A DNA stretch of 64,000 bases from Cyprinodon diabolis (lineage: Eukaryota > Chordata > Actinopteri > Cyprinodontiformes > Cyprinodontidae): assembly GCA_030533445.1 (NCBI GenBank), contig CM060078.1, positions 23,800,091-23,864,090 of the forward strand. The letters are read 5' to 3'. The position numbers and the translations under genes were made by a program. The notes below the pieces were generated by a model, which worked only from the letters and a program-made list of their open reading frames with translations, ran no database searches and was not told the origin of the DNA. Below are positions 11,201 to 23,800 of the stretch, piece after piece (within the stretch, counting starts at the first letter, position 1; each line of letters opens with the position of its first letter).

Positions 11201-11607
11201 CACCCCCTGAGCTTCTACATCCAACTGTCACTGTAAAGATTGAGCCAAAAACACGTATGATAATAATAATAATAATTATGATAATACTAATAATATTTTA
11301 CCTTTTATCAGAAGAAGTATAATATAATGTATATTTATGTGCAAGAAAGGAAAAAATGATGCTGGACCTAAATAGAATGCATTAATACTCTAAATTTTCA
11401 TCTTTACATATTAAGAATTTTTCAGATAATTAGTTTAGAGTTTCTATGTTTTTGTCGGTGGTGATTTGCATCTTGTCTTTTGTTCTTAAGCTATGTAAAA
11501 GCATTATTATAATGGTGCTGGATGAATACACCAGATTCCACCATATTCATTGTTTGATTAATGAAATTTAAAAATTGAGAAGGAATTCTTTACATGTTAG
11601 AATATTG

Positions 11608-11608
<1 letters not shown>

Positions 11609-11701
<93 letters not shown>

Positions 11702-11716
11702 CAACCACCCATCCAT

Positions 11717-11791
<75 letters not shown>
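11609..11791. repeat. Compound microsatellite (ATCT)n(GTCT)n(AT)n
   Basis: Three arrays in series: (ATCT) about 11609-11658, (GTCT) about 11659-11701, then a short CCATCCAT bridge and (AT) from 11719 to 11791. The whole lies about 450 bp upstream of the nrf1 promoter. The apparent 89-codon frame here is repeat sequence, not a gene. Confidence 0.95.
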
Positions 11792-11795
<4 letters not shown>

Positions 11796-13597
11796 TGTAA
11801 ATATACAGTCATATGTTTATATTACTATTTTTATGTATTTATAGTCTTTTAAAGGCTGCAATTTAAAAAATGAAGTTGACTAAAGCTGTTTTAAATGAAA
11901 ATTTATTTTTGTTTACACTTAGGTATACAAAATGACTAAATAAATTTGTCTAAATCTAAGTAACAGTTACATGCTTATAGGATAAGAGTAAGCAAATCCA
12001 TTTGAACAAACACAATAGAGTGACATAAAAAACACACACTAACTGTTTAAATGTTATAGACAGCTATCAACACAAAGTTTTTAGGCCTCTGAGAGATCAG
12101 ATTCACAGTATTTGTTATGCGCTTTTAATTTTATTTCTTATTTCCTACAGCCTCTGAACGTTACATAAAGAATTGCTAAGCCACGCCCCCTTTCAGCTCA
12201 TTGCGTTGAGCTTCTTCAGGTGCGTTATATCTTCACGGGGAAATTAATGCAGACAGAAGTAAGTTAACGTTTAAACTTTATTCATAATTATAAGCTTTCT
12301 AATAGGATAGAACAAGCAGGTAAACAAAACCAAAAGCAGTAAAAGACGACAATACAAGCCAGTCATTTATTTTTCTTTAATTAGCAACACCTGTGTCATT
12401 CAGTTTAGTTTTTAAACAAATCCACTAATTCCTTGTCCCTGGTTTAGGCTTTTGAACTAAGTTTTTAAATTAATAATCTTAAATACGAGGTAGTTTATCT
12501 AAACATTAAATAGTTTCTAGTAATGAGCACTCTACTGAGTAAATTAGTGCTCTATATATAGCAAGTACAGTTTGCACAGAATTTTGTTTGGCTTAAAGAT
12601 GTATATTTTGTTACTCTAAAGTTTACAAGTAATGTTGTGAAGAATACTCACCTTGATAATCAAGTAAGCCACTTTAATTACTTCCAAAATTATGATTGCT
12701 TGCCTTTGCAGTGCTGGTAAAAATGTTTATACACATAAAAAATGGGTATATATTCCAAGAACAGTCCAAATATTGTTTTTCTTCGAATTACAAACAGTCA
12801 GAACTATAAAGACAAGCCCCACTTATAAATCCACACAAAAGATGTTGATTTTAAACTGATTCTGATAGATCTGGCAAAATATGTGATATGTTTTTATCAT
12901 CAAAAGTGTTACAGTTCATTCAGGTGTGCTGGTTTCCTGGTACACACATGGCTTTCTCAAAGCTGAAGGATTTTCTTTAGTCTTAATGTTGAGAAGCTTT
13001 AGGCATTGGAAACTAATGTTTGATGTGCTGCCTACAACACATCCATATGTATTTTTTTGACATTCAGATATGTTTAGTGTCAATTTCCAGTTATAGTTTG
13101 TCAAAAAAACAAAATGCAACAATTATACAAGGTAATCCACCAACACCACATGTTTTAAGAGATTTCATTTCAGATGGATAAGATTGTTGAATTCAAAGAG
13201 ACCTTTGACCTGCGGGACCTTTTGCACTAACCCGTGTTACAGTATTACACACAAAGTAAGCATAAGATGGAAAACTGAGTGTAGCATGAAATGTGGAATT
13301 CGTGTGCAGCTGAAGAGTGAGACCATGACACTTTTTTATGTTAATGGAATAAAATATTTGGTCCAAGTTTAGCATTCTAGCTGCTTCATTTGATGATAAG
13401 CGGTAGAATTTGGAAGAACTTTATGCCATGCAATGAAATAACTAATCGATAGGAGCTGGAAGGTTGGTCACTGGAGGGGAACAAGTTTGGTCCACTGTTA
13501 ACAGCATACAAGGGTTGGATAATGATTATAAAAAATCATCAAAATAATTTTTGTTATAGATAATGCAGATCAAAGTTACGGTTTTGCATATGGCTTT
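11792..13597. other. Intergenic, nothing recognised
   Basis: AT-rich sequence in the nrf1 5' flank. Short frames at 12916-13122 and 13184-13375 overlap on both strands and have no domain. No repeat family recognised. Confidence 0.5.
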
Positions 13598-13605
13598 ACC
13601 TTAAC

Positions 13606-13982
13606 TAGAGCTGCAACTGATTATTTTGCTAATCGATTAATCTGTCAATTATTTTTCCAATTAATTGATTAATAAAGGATTAATAAATAATTGGCAAGAA
13701 ATGTTTATAAAATTAAACCAGGTAAAACTAAAACTTTTCCACTTGAGGAGTTCTGGATACAGCATATTGAGAGACCACATTTTTTTTAATCTTAAATGGA
13801 AAAAAGTGTATATATATTTTTTTACAATTTTGTTATAATTACTGCTCTAAATGTGTCTCTCTGACAGCCAAAAGCATATCATACAGTCTCTGTATTCAAG
13901 TTAATGATTACCGGTAATCTATTACTAAATTAGTTTATGATTATTTAAATAATTGATTAATCTGATTAATGTTTCAGCCCTA
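13606..13982. mobile_element. hAT MITE, TAGGGCTG family, near full length
   Basis: 377 bp from TAGAGCTGCAAC to GTTTCAGCCCTA. It is flanked by ACCTTAAC (13598-13605) and ACCTTAAT (13983-13990), an 8-bp target-site duplication with one mismatch, which fits hAT. It is non-coding. Confidence 0.85.
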
Positions 13983-13990
13983 ACCTTAAT

Positions 13991-15824
13991 CCTATTAACA
14001 ATTTGTGAAAATTGAAACAGGAAACTAAAAAATTTAATTTAACTCTCCAAATTCTTCCAAATTTAACCAATAAACCTCTCATCTGTTCCCTTAAGCTTTT
14101 CTGATGGTTACAAAAATCAGGTGGTTGCTTAATTTACTAAAAGACATTAAGTAAACATTAGTGATGTTGTATGATTATATTAGAGCTTGTATGCATAGTT
14201 TTGAATACCATATAATTGCCAATAGTGTATGTAACCTTTTTAGATAAAGACATAACTGTTCTTTTATTGTAAATCGTAGTGTTTGTATTCCTAACAGGTT
14301 CAGAGGGTATCACATGTCCATATACCAGCGCATAAAGAATAAGACCAGACATACAATAAAGGTAAGTTTATAATTAAAAATGTAATTTTCTTATGCATCA
14401 TATTGTTTTTACCCTCTATCCTCAAGAGGGCAGCATTTCACTGCAAAACAACATTTTTGGACTCAATTCATTGAAGTTTGCCATGATAAAAGGTGGCAGC
14501 AGGGCATTGTTGGAGCAGCAGTCAACAGGTACCCGTGGCATCTAGACAGGGTGATGGATGTTTCACTTCAGCGTGCCATGACAGCAGCTTATGTTTGCGT
14601 CTTAGTGAATGTCAGCAAGGATCATATTTAAAATAGAGGCAGGAGAGAGTTGCAGAGTGTGATTACTCACTTTCCAGCAGCTCTACCTTCTAACTGACCT
14701 TCCTCCCTTCTTTTGACTCTGTCACTGCTTTCTACATGAACCGACAGGATGTTGTGCTGTCACTGTTTCACCTGCTTGATGGACAAACCATTTAGAAATG
14801 GATAGGTAGTCTTTACATTGTCATATTGGACTCACAGATCCCCCTGGAGTTCTTGTTTAAAGTCAATATGATAGTTTTCAACTTTTTGGAGATGTCTATT
14901 TTTTTTTTTATTGGATTTCCATGAAGCTGAAGTCTGTTTTGGGGTCAAAAGGTGTTGAAGGACACATGACTGTCATAGAATCTTTGTTTAGGACATGGTA
15001 ATGTAGCACAGACTGACTGGAAAGGAAGCAAGCAGTTATTATGTGCTTTCATTCTGGTTTTGTTTCCTTGGACTGTGGCTGGCTACAGATAAGCCTCGGA
15101 GCCTGGGGGCTCTGAAATCAATAATGGATGTAATTGGTGAGCTAGAAGTGAGGATAATTGAAGGTAATTGTGAAACCATCACGTGCCTCGAGTCAGGTCA
15201 AGATAACTGTAAAAAAAAAAATGAAGAAATGGAAGGTGGTGGGAATGGGAAATGTTCACATTTATATGTCGATATCTCTTGTGTATTCCATTACATAGGA
15301 AGGTGGAAGACTCGTTACAGACAGTGATTTCAAGAGAAAAGATGCAACACAAAGCAAAGTCTGTTTAAAAATATAAAACATGGGCTTAAACATATTTTCT
15401 ATTGGCAGTAATGTAAGCTTACTGATATAGAGCTTTTCTCTCCCCTATGTTTCTAATACATCTATCATTGAAAACAATGTAGTATCTTACACTGCTATGA
15501 ATATATTACATTTTTTTGCCATTTTATAGTGTTATTGGAATCTAGTGTGAATGATTAACACTAAATAGTGCACAATTCTAAAGCAAAATACCACATTGTT
15601 GTTCATTTTTTTGTCTTTATTCTCTTTTAACCAAAATCTTAAAGTTGTAACAAACCTTTTTTATTCAAAGTCTCTAGTTTGTAGAACCTCCTCTGACTGA
15701 AACAAATCTTGAACATCTTTAGTGAATGTGCCCACCAATTTTTATACTGGTTTCCATTTAGGGATATCAGAGTGAAAAGGCCTTAATTTAAATAAAAAAT
15801 ACATTTTAAATTTCTTTTTTAAAA
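13991..15824. other. Intergenic; possible conserved block near 15.06-15.20 kb
   Basis: No gene or repeat recognised. At 15060-15200 the composition changes to a balanced, low-repeat stretch with TAATTG and GATAATT motifs, which could be a conserved non-coding element. That is a guess from composition only. Confidence 0.3.
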
Positions 15825-15832
15825 GTTTCAAG

Positions 15833-16141
15833 TAGGGCTGCAACTTATGATTATTTTGCAAACTGATTATTTTTTCCTTTAAACAATTAATAATTGGATA
15901 GCCAAAATGTCCTTAAAAATGACTTTTTACAAAATAAAACCAGGTGAAACTAAAACTTTTCCACAGTTCTGGATAGATTTTTTTTTTATTTTAAATGCAA
16001 AATGTTTATATACATTTTTTAAAATAATATTGCTCTTAGTGGAGTTTCTAAACTCCTGTTAACGATTAATCAATTACTAAATTAGTGGACAATTATTTCA
16101 ATAATCAATAAATCACAATTAATCCTATTGTTTCAGCCCTA
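15833..16141. mobile_element. hAT MITE, TAGGGCTG family, intact ends and perfect TSD
   Basis: 309 bp from TAGGGCTGCAAC to GTTTCAGCCCTA, flanked by perfect 8-bp duplications GTTTCAAG (15825-15832 and 16142-16149). This copy defines the family's ends and its hAT-type duplication. Confidence 0.92.
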
Positions 16142-16562
16142 GTTTCAAGAGCCTGTGGCATTTTTTCCTACTCCACAACTATTTTATCGTTTATGTAGGT
16201 CTAGCAAATAAAATATATTAAATATGTTTGTACCTTCACAAAAGTGGAAAAAAATTAGGTGGAAAAATTCAAGACAATACACTGTGCTATATGTTCAGTT
16301 ATAAATTAGTTTAATTGAAAAATCTCTATAACTATTAGAATAATGAGAAATGAAAATGGTGAGGCTCCAGTCTTATTGATGCAAAATCTTAGTTGTGAGC
16401 ATACCTTCTCTTTAAAATTTGAAGGAGCTTTATCTTTGCCTTTTTCTCATGTTTTAGATATTTTAAACAGTTTCACCTGTTGTTGTTAAAAGCCTATGTG
16501 GAATACAGATGGTTCACCTTCTGAGCTAATTGGATGGGGAAATGTGTCCTACTCATTGTTGT

Positions 16563-16576
16563 CCACCAGAGGGCAG
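16563..16576 (+). promoter_or_regulatory. CTCF-like binding motif
   Basis: CCACCAGAGGGCAG agrees with the vertebrate CTCF core at every position I can compare. Occupancy cannot be judged from sequence. Weaker look-alikes are at about 14425 and 40118. Confidence 0.4.
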
Positions 16577-17075
16577 TGGTGTGCCATAAATCAGGCTAAA
16601 GTTCTGCACCCCTACTGCAGTTTGACCAGCTGAATGATGAGAATTAAAAAAAAAAAAATTCCATGTTACCTTTAAAAATTACTGCAAGCTTTACAAAATC
16701 GATTTTATGTAAAGATTTTTTATAAATTTAAACTTTGTTAAAGTTTTTGTGCTTACAACATAACGAGAGGTTTTCATTATCATATTTGACAATGAAAGAA
16801 GCTCCATAGTAGATAATGCGTTGTAAAAGAATTAAATAATGCAAAATGCTCTAACAGGCTTTAGGTTACAGCTTATTAAATACCTAACCACACCAGAGTC
16901 TTATTCCCTCTCTCTTTATAGACACGTTTGACCCATCTAAATGGTGTGTGCGACAAAAATGTTTCGCTATATGGATCAATAAAGTCCAGAGATAATTAAA
17001 TACTTTCCAATGAGCTGTATTGGTATTTAATATGCAGATTACACATTTGCACATATTTGCTCTAACATACTAATG

Positions 17076-17114
17076 TCTCTCAAGCATTCATCTTTAGGAT
17101 GAATGCTTGAGAGA
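17076..17114. repeat. Perfect 17-bp stem hairpin
   Basis: TCTCTCAAGCATTCATC (17076-17092), loop TTTAG, then the exact inverse GATGAATGCTTGAGAGA (17098-17114). Pairing stops immediately outside, so it is shorter than a usual microRNA precursor stem. Confidence 0.85.
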
Positions 17115-18505
17115 GGATCTTATTTTAAGAATCGTGACTCACTGTGTCATACTTAATGTCAGAATGTTTCCATTTGCCTTAATTAGTTTCATAAAGTTCT
17201 GAGTCATTAACTCTGAGTTTTGTTTTCCCCTTATTAATTACTCAGTACAGGAAGTGCTGCTCTGACGCTACATGTCAACAGAATAATTGTGTTTCTGCTG
17301 TGCTGGTACTATGCATAAAGGTAGCTTGATTATAGTAAAAGATAGGTTGTGTTGATCAAGGGTGAATTAATGGTGTGTTCTTGTACTTAAAAGTTAGATT
17401 TTGAATTGATTCAATGGCAGAAAAGACAAAAAAAAGAGTATTTTAGCAAGATGAAATTCCAAGTTGAAAATATTGAGGCACCTCTGACTTTAATATCGAG
17501 GCTGGATATGTGAAAAACTATTTATCAGTACTTTTAGAGTTTCTATTTCCTTAAACAAATGTACAACTTTATACTGTAGAACCTTTATGTTTGCTATCTG
17601 TCAAAATTGGCTGTAGATATTAGATGATATTGGCCAACATAAGAGATTAGTTCTTGCATTGGTAACATTTTTGTTTCTTATGAACTTAAATAGAATAAAA
17701 AAAACTATAGGCAAATGTTTTAACAATGTTAATTAGCTTCACTTTCTTTGTTAGTGCATCTGTGTGAGAATTTAGCAGAGAACAGATATAATACTAAGAA
17801 TGAGCTGTTATGCTGTCCAATTATATCCAAGCAGAAGGCTTTGAAACAAGTATTTATTGAGCTGGAAGCTAAACTAACGTTTTTTTCAATTTTTAGAGGG
17901 ACTGTCAGGAGAAGTTATTTACAATCTTTGCAAATCCATGATGGCACGCATTTTAAGAACAATATTAGTCCTTTGTTTTGTGTCTTTAAAGCACAGTGTG
18001 CACAGTGAATATTTTCATCACATGATAACGCGGACACGCTCTTTTGTTCAGTTGTGCCAAAGAAATCTATATGCTATTATGCAGCTGTTTACCACTATTA
18101 TCTGAAAGAGTTATTTTGAGCCATTAAAGTAGCCTTTGTGCGTCTACCTTAGTACTTTTTCTACAATGGATGGTATTATCTTGGCCAAGATACCCACATG
18201 CTGATTTATTTGAAGCTGAAGAAAAAGAGCTGACGAACAGTGGAAAGTAACTCTAATTTTAAAGGCAAACAACACTAGCTCTTTAGATCTGTGTGTGTAC
18301 TAGTGATGTAGATACGTGTTCTGCTTCTATAAAGCCACCCATTGATTTTTGTTTCCATTTCAGAAGAGTCCTATTGGTTTGCTTGTAACCTCCAGCCCAA
18401 TACTTTAAAGTTCAGCAGCAGGGTATAGGTGGGGGAATAGTAGGAAATGTAATTCTTAAGTGAAACCTTTGTGATGCAGTGATTAATTCAACTGGTGGAG
18501 AATTA

Positions 18506-20120
18506 CAGGTGCTGGTCATAAAATTAGAATATCATGAAAAAGTAGATTGATTTCAGTAATTCCATTTAAAAAGTGAAACTTGTATATTATATTCATACAT
18601 TACATACAAACTCATATATTTCAGATGTTTATTTTGTTTAATTTTGATGATTACAAATGACAACAAATGAAAATCTCAAATTCATCATATCAGAAAATTA
18701 GAATATTACTGAAGACCAATAAAAACAAAGGATTTATAGAAATGTTGGCCAACTGAAAAGTATGAACATGAAAAGTATGAGCATGTACAGCACTCAGTAT
18801 TTAGTTGGGCCTCCTTTGGCCTGTATTACTGCAGCAATGCGGCGTGGCATGGAGTCGATCAGTCTGTGGCACTGCTCAGGTGTTATGATAGCCCAGGTTG
18901 CTCTAATAGTGGCTTTTAGCTCTTCTGAATTGTTGGGTCTGGTGTATTGCATCTTCTTCTTCTTCACAATACCCCATAGATTTTCTATGGGGTTAAGGTC
19001 AGGAGAGTTTGCTGGCCAATTAAGAACAGGGATACCATGGTCCTTCAACCAGGTACTGGTAGCTTTGGCACTGTGTGCAGGTGCCAAGTCCTGTTGGAAA
19101 ATGAAATCTGCATCTCCAAAAAGTTGGTCAGCTGCAGGAAGCATGAAGTGCTCTAAAACTTCCTGGTATGTGGCTGCGTTGACCCTGGACCTCAGAAAAC
19201 ACAATGGACCAACACCAGCAGATGACATGGCACCCCAAACCATCACTGACTGTGGAAACTTTACACTGGACTTCAAGCAACGTGGATGAAGTGCCTCTCT
19301 TCTTTTCCTCCAGACTCTGGGACCTTGATTTCCAAAGGAAATGCAAAATTTACTTTCATCAGAGAACATGACTTTGGACCACTCACCAGCAGTCCAGTCC
19401 TGTTTCTCTTTAGCCCAGGCAAGACGCTTCTGACGCTGTCTGTGGTTCAAGAGTGGCTTGACACAAGGAATGCGACAGCAGAAACCCATGTCTTTCATAC
19501 GTCTGTGTGTGGTGGTTCTTGAAGCACTCACTCCAGCTGCAGTCCACTCTTTGTGAATCTCCCCCACATTTTTGAATGGGTTTTGTTTCACAATCCTCTC
19601 CAGGGTGCGGTTATCTCTCTTGCTTGTACACTTTTTTCGACCACATCTTTTCCTTCCCTTCGCCTCTCTATTAATGTGCTTGGACACTGAGCTCTGTGAA
19701 CAGCCAGCCTCTTTAGCGATGACCTTTTGTGTCTTGCCCTCCTTGTGCAAGGTGTCGATGGTCGTCTTTTGGACAACTGTCAAGTCAGCAGTCTTCCCCA
19801 TGATTGTGTAGCCTATAGAACTAGACTGAAAGACCATTTAAAGGCTTTTGCAGGTGGTTTGAGTTAATTAGCTGATTAGAGTGTGGCACCAGGGGCCATC
19901 AATTTTGAACCTTTTCACAATATTCTAATTTTCTGATATGATGAATTTGAGATTTTCGTTTGTTGTCATTTGTAATCATCAAAATTAAACAAAATAAACA
20001 TCTGAAATATATGAGTTTGTATGTAATGTATGAATATAATATACAAGTTTCACTTTTTAAATGGAATTACTGAAATCAATCTACTTTTTCATGATATTCT
20101 AATTTTATGACCAGCACCTG
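18506..20120 (-). mobile_element. Complete, apparently young Tc1/mariner element with IR/DR ends
   Basis: 1615 bp flanked by TA (18504-18505 and 20121-20122). The terminal inverted repeats span about 202 bp (18506-18707 and 19919-20120), and I find a single mismatch between them. Each arm carries two direct repeats of AAAATTAGAATAT, outer (18520, 20094) and inner (18694, 19920). This is the IR/DR layout known from Sleeping Beauty-type Tc1 elements. The ends begin CAGGTGCTGGTCATAAAATT. The enclosed transposase frame is uninterrupted. Confidence 0.96.
18794..19801 (-). CDS. Tc1-like transposase, intact DD34E
   Basis: A 335-residue frame starting MGKTADLTVVQKTTIDTLHK, the usual length for Tc1 transposases. 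The N-terminus holds a paired-type helix-turn-helix (about 17-45), a basic GRKRCGRKK stretch (about 49-57) and a second HTH region (about 60-110). The catalytic triad is complete: D148 in MFSDESKF, D238 in FQQDLAPAHS and E273 in [10 protein letters not shown], with 34 residues between the last two. An upstream in-frame ATG adds 12 residues, but MGK is the family's normal start. It would cut and paste the element at TA sites in the nucleus. Frames on the opposite strand are shadows. Confidence 0.95.
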   Translation of the reverse strand: MGKTADLTVVQKTTIDTLHKEGKTQKVIAKEAGCSQSSVSKHINREAKGRKRCGRKKCTSKRDNRTLERIVKQNPFKNVGEIHKEWTAAGVSASRTTTHRRMKDMGFCCRIPCVKPLLNHRQRQKRLAWAKEKQDWTAGEWSKVMFSDESKFCISFGNQGPRVWRKRREALHPRCLKSSVKFPQSVMVWGAMSSAGVGPLCFLRSRVNAATYQEVLEHFMLPAADQLFGDADFIFQQDLAPAHSAKATSTWLKDHGIPVLNWPANSPDLNPIENLWGIVKKKKMQYTRPNNSEELKATIRATWAIITPEQCHRLIDSMPRRIAAVIQAKGGPTKY

Positions 20121-20122
20121 TA

Positions 20123-23039
20123 GCTTATTATTATTTTTAATTACAAATCACTTAGATTAATTAAAATATTACACTCGGGATATCACTAAAAGTATATCAT
20201 ATTATTAATTTTACAGTTTGTCTAGGAATGTGAAGCGTATGGCAACAATGTTGAACATTGTGTTAATATCTACTAAGGTTTTCTGTTTCTTTTCCATCCA
20301 TATCACTCCCTGGCTTTTAAGTCAAAGGGGAGTATAAAGAACAAAAGCATGAAGATTTTAATGCAAGGACCTGGTATGATAAAGTGGACTAAATATTTGA
20401 TCCAAGCAGTCCTTTATAAATGTGATACCGCACACATTGATATTTACGATGATGACAGTGATTTAACATATTTTACAACTCTGCATAAGGTGTCGCTGTT
20501 CATGTGTTTGGATGCCTTTGGGTCAATTTTATCTCCCTCATACGCATTACTATTTCAGCCAAACTTAATAATATTTATTTTACCCACAAATAAAATGCCA
20601 CATCTTTCCATACCAGTTCATTACTTGTTACTTAAGAATTTTTTATTATCTAATCAGAAGATTTTAAAATCACCATATAGATCAAATATACTTTCCAATA
20701 TTTAATATTATCCCTTATTTTGATTTTTTTGTGGTACTGATCCCTGTTTAGGACAGTTATTTCATAAAAAATTTGAAAATTAAGAAGATCAAAGATTTGC
20801 TGCATAATACTTTTCAGAGACTGTTTTGCAAGGCATAGCAGGACCATGTATTGTCTGGTTTCACTGCCATAAACCTTTACATTTACTTATCTCATGGTGG
20901 CTTGTACATTTTAAATATAGTTCTGTTTTGAAATAATGCCAAGCCTGTGTTGGAGTAAATAAATGAAGGCAGCAGCTTTTAAAGGCTTAATGTGAATTTC
21001 GAAGCCCTCACTTGAATAAACCTTGAAAACTCCATTTTCTTGGATGTGTTTAAACTTCAAATTCTGCTAAGAGTTGAAATAATGGCACTATATAACATGA
21101 TTTATTCCTCAACATTTCAATAAGAATTGCACAGTTGCACTCTGCGGGGCTGTTTGATTGTGCACATAGTTGGTTTCAGCTGTTGTCATTGGTTGGTACA
21201 GTCCAAACTATAGATTAAAAAAACAATCATGGCAGATAAAGTGTCTGCTTCAGTAGTGGATGAGGCTGTTGGAGTGTAAATCATGGCAGTGCTTCAGGTA
21301 TGATTATAGCAAACAGAGGTTTGGATGCTTGGTTTCTTGCCACATCCGCATCTGAGGAAGAGGCATGCAGTGTCCATTATTTGTGCTGGTGAATGCACTC
21401 CATGGCATTTGGCACCTTGTCCTTGTGCTACACTTTTTTTTCAATGAATGCCTGTATGTGGAAAGTGTTAACGGAGAAAATCTGACAGATATTTTTGCCT
21501 CTTTTAAGCATGTTTGAGTGGATGATGGAAATACAACAAATAATAACTCTACATTTGATAAGTAATCAAGTTAATAATATAATTTGTTTTATCTTGCAAG
21601 AAAGTGTGTGAGCCTTGAATGTTATATATTCAATAAAATCATTTGAAATGTAAATGTGATATGGAGCTGAACTCATGACTAAAATTAACCTTTTGTAATA
21701 TTTCCAGTTCTCCAACTTTCAAAGCAAAACTGAACATAACATTTAAACGTATCTATACTCTCCTTTTTTATTTTTATAAAAATACAGTGGACACAGTGGA
21801 CTCCATGAATGTGCACCCATTTAAGATGAGTGCGTTTAAATGGCTGATAAATGGTCAGAAATGCTTCCCTAACCTGTAGGTATACGTCTGGTCTTGCCAA
21901 AATCCATTTGTCACACCTCACGCTCTCGTCTCCTTTTTGCCTTATGAAAGCAAAAACCTTTTAAAAACTATCCTAATTGCCTTTAGCTGTGGGCTAAGGT
22001 CAAACTTAGCTCACAGCTTTTAAACTCAGGTGAGTTTAAATGCAAACTCCAGCACATTTTCAAGGAGAGAAACTTGGGAGAATCCGGTTGAGATTTCCAC
22101 TATTTAGTCAATGCAAAGATGGAGCTCAGCCAAGTAGAAATACAACATAAAATATATGTTTCTGACTTCAACTGACCCCATAATATTATACAGACACTGA
22201 CCTTTCTTCATCCCGGACTATTCTGTGGGGTTGCTGGCCAGGGTCAGGGCCATTAAAGCAGGCTTAATAAGCTGCTGAGGCCTCTCTCTGACCACCCCCA
22301 CAGGTCCATCTGAAACATGAATGTTCTGAGTCAGCACAGTCCAAATTCGATCTTGTCAGCAACCTCCAAGATGGTTTGAACCCTGCGTCTCTTGCACCTT
22401 AAACTTGATCATTAGTGATACTTGCTGATACACGCCAAATCCACTTAATGTGGAGCTGTAACCAAAGACACTACACTTTCTTGGCATTCTTGCAAGATTC
22501 TTTGTATATTCTACAATATTAGTAGATTAAGACCTTTTATCTTTTAAGATCTTTTATCTTTTTGTAACTACAAGGTTTATGTACTAGCTGCACAGAGAGT
22601 TGCACAATTTAATCAGACATTAGTGCCTTGCAAAAATATCTCTTCTGTTGCAGAAAAGATCTGTTTTATACGTGTGTTTAAAGCGGTATAGTTAGTTCCT
22701 CTCTGCTGTCTCTGTTTTCTATGTCCTGCTTAACTAACCGCTTACCACTCACTTGCTTTCCTCTAACATTTTTAATGCAAGCTCCCTTTTCATATGTTTG
22801 TGACGGTAGGAAAAAATGAGCAAAATCACAACCAGGTAGTCTTTAGATTGGCTGTAGAGGAGTCCAAAAAACCTAGGTTGTAACGCTGTCCTATTAATTA
22901 ACAATAAGTTCTCCATTTTTTTTTTTTTTTTTTTTTAGCTTTACTTGCCATCATTTGTTATAAGTGGTAACATTGATTATTGATTGTGGTTTACTTTTAT
23001 TTTATTTTTTCTATGCAACAGGCTTTTAGCTAGGATTAT
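20123..23039. other. Intergenic, nothing firmly recognised
   Basis: AT-rich DNA with short unconvincing frames (20349-20705, 21685-21921). A poly-T run lies at about 22918-22937. No gene or repeat family identified. Confidence 0.45.
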
Positions 23040-23800
23040 TTCATAAGGTTTTCACGCTTTGTGTAGGGTAGGGGGGGTCTGGGGGTATCCTCCCCCAGAC
23101 ATTTTTGAAATTTAGACTCTTAAAATGCTATTTCCTGCATTCTGAGGTGGAATGTGTTGTGCTGTGTAGTGCATTAATAAAAAGACACACACGGTCTGTG
23201 TGGGTTTATGCTGAAACTTTACTGAAGAACTCCCTATCTGTGTACATGGTCTCCGAGGTAACCTATTGCCTAGTGTATTATGGGTAATGAAGTATATTAA
23301 AGCTACATATAACTAATGCAGCAATCATTTTGTCTTTGTTACAACACTACTTTTGCCCTGATTATGGGAAGTATGCATGCTTGAGGTGGAAATTTCATTA
23401 AGGAAGACATTAGATCATTTTTAGGTACAATATTAGGTTTCATGGGTTAATTCAAACAATCAGAAAGTGTAATGCTACATTTACACCCTGATTTGAGCAG
23501 CAAAAAAGCAACTACTGCTTCGTTTTTGATGCTTGTATACATGAGGTCAGACGCTCCTGAAGCGCGTCCAGAAAAGTGTATGCATCTGATGCTTCCTGTC
23601 TTCAGTGGCAAAGAGCAGCTTTGCTATGTTTGCTGTGATAAAGAACTTTTAATATATCTTTAAGTGAGAAAGTCCACCTCAAAATATCATCTGTGCAGTC
23701 AGTTCATTAAGATTATGATCCTGCCTTCAAATATTATATCGCTGTCGGAGCCGCACAAACCCCCACCTACCGGAGGTGCGCTGTCACTGGGAATCAGCAG
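23040..23800. repeat. Transposon-derived repeat fragments
   Basis: About 23664-23800 is similar to 31590-31740. Both contain GTGCAGTCAGTTCAT, ATCCTGCCTTCAAATAT, GGAGCCGC and GGTGCGCTG in the same order. The block 23060-23150 with GGGGGTATCCTCCCCCAGAC and TGCTATTTCCTGCATTCTGA resembles sequence I associate with dispersed fish repeats. No frame encodes a recognisable transposase. Confidence 0.5.

Larger units (their letters stand above)
16150..18503. other. Intergenic, with one CTCF-like site and one hairpin
   Basis: AT-rich DNA. Apart from the CTCF-like motif (16563) and the perfect hairpin (17076-17114), I recognise nothing. Frame 17748-18008 (86 codons) has no domain. Confidence 0.45.

Noticed and set aside
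11575..11844. 89-codon frame rich in IYLS and IYIY repeats
   Set aside because: It is a direct translation of ATCT and AT microsatellites.
17076..17114. MicroRNA precursor
   Set aside because: The stem is only 17 bp with a 5-nt loop and no pairing beyond it, too short for a normal precursor.
18762..19289. 175-codon plus frame opposite the first Tc1 transposase
   Set aside because: Antisense shadow of the intact minus-strand transposase. The same holds for the 256-codon plus frame at 33895-34665.
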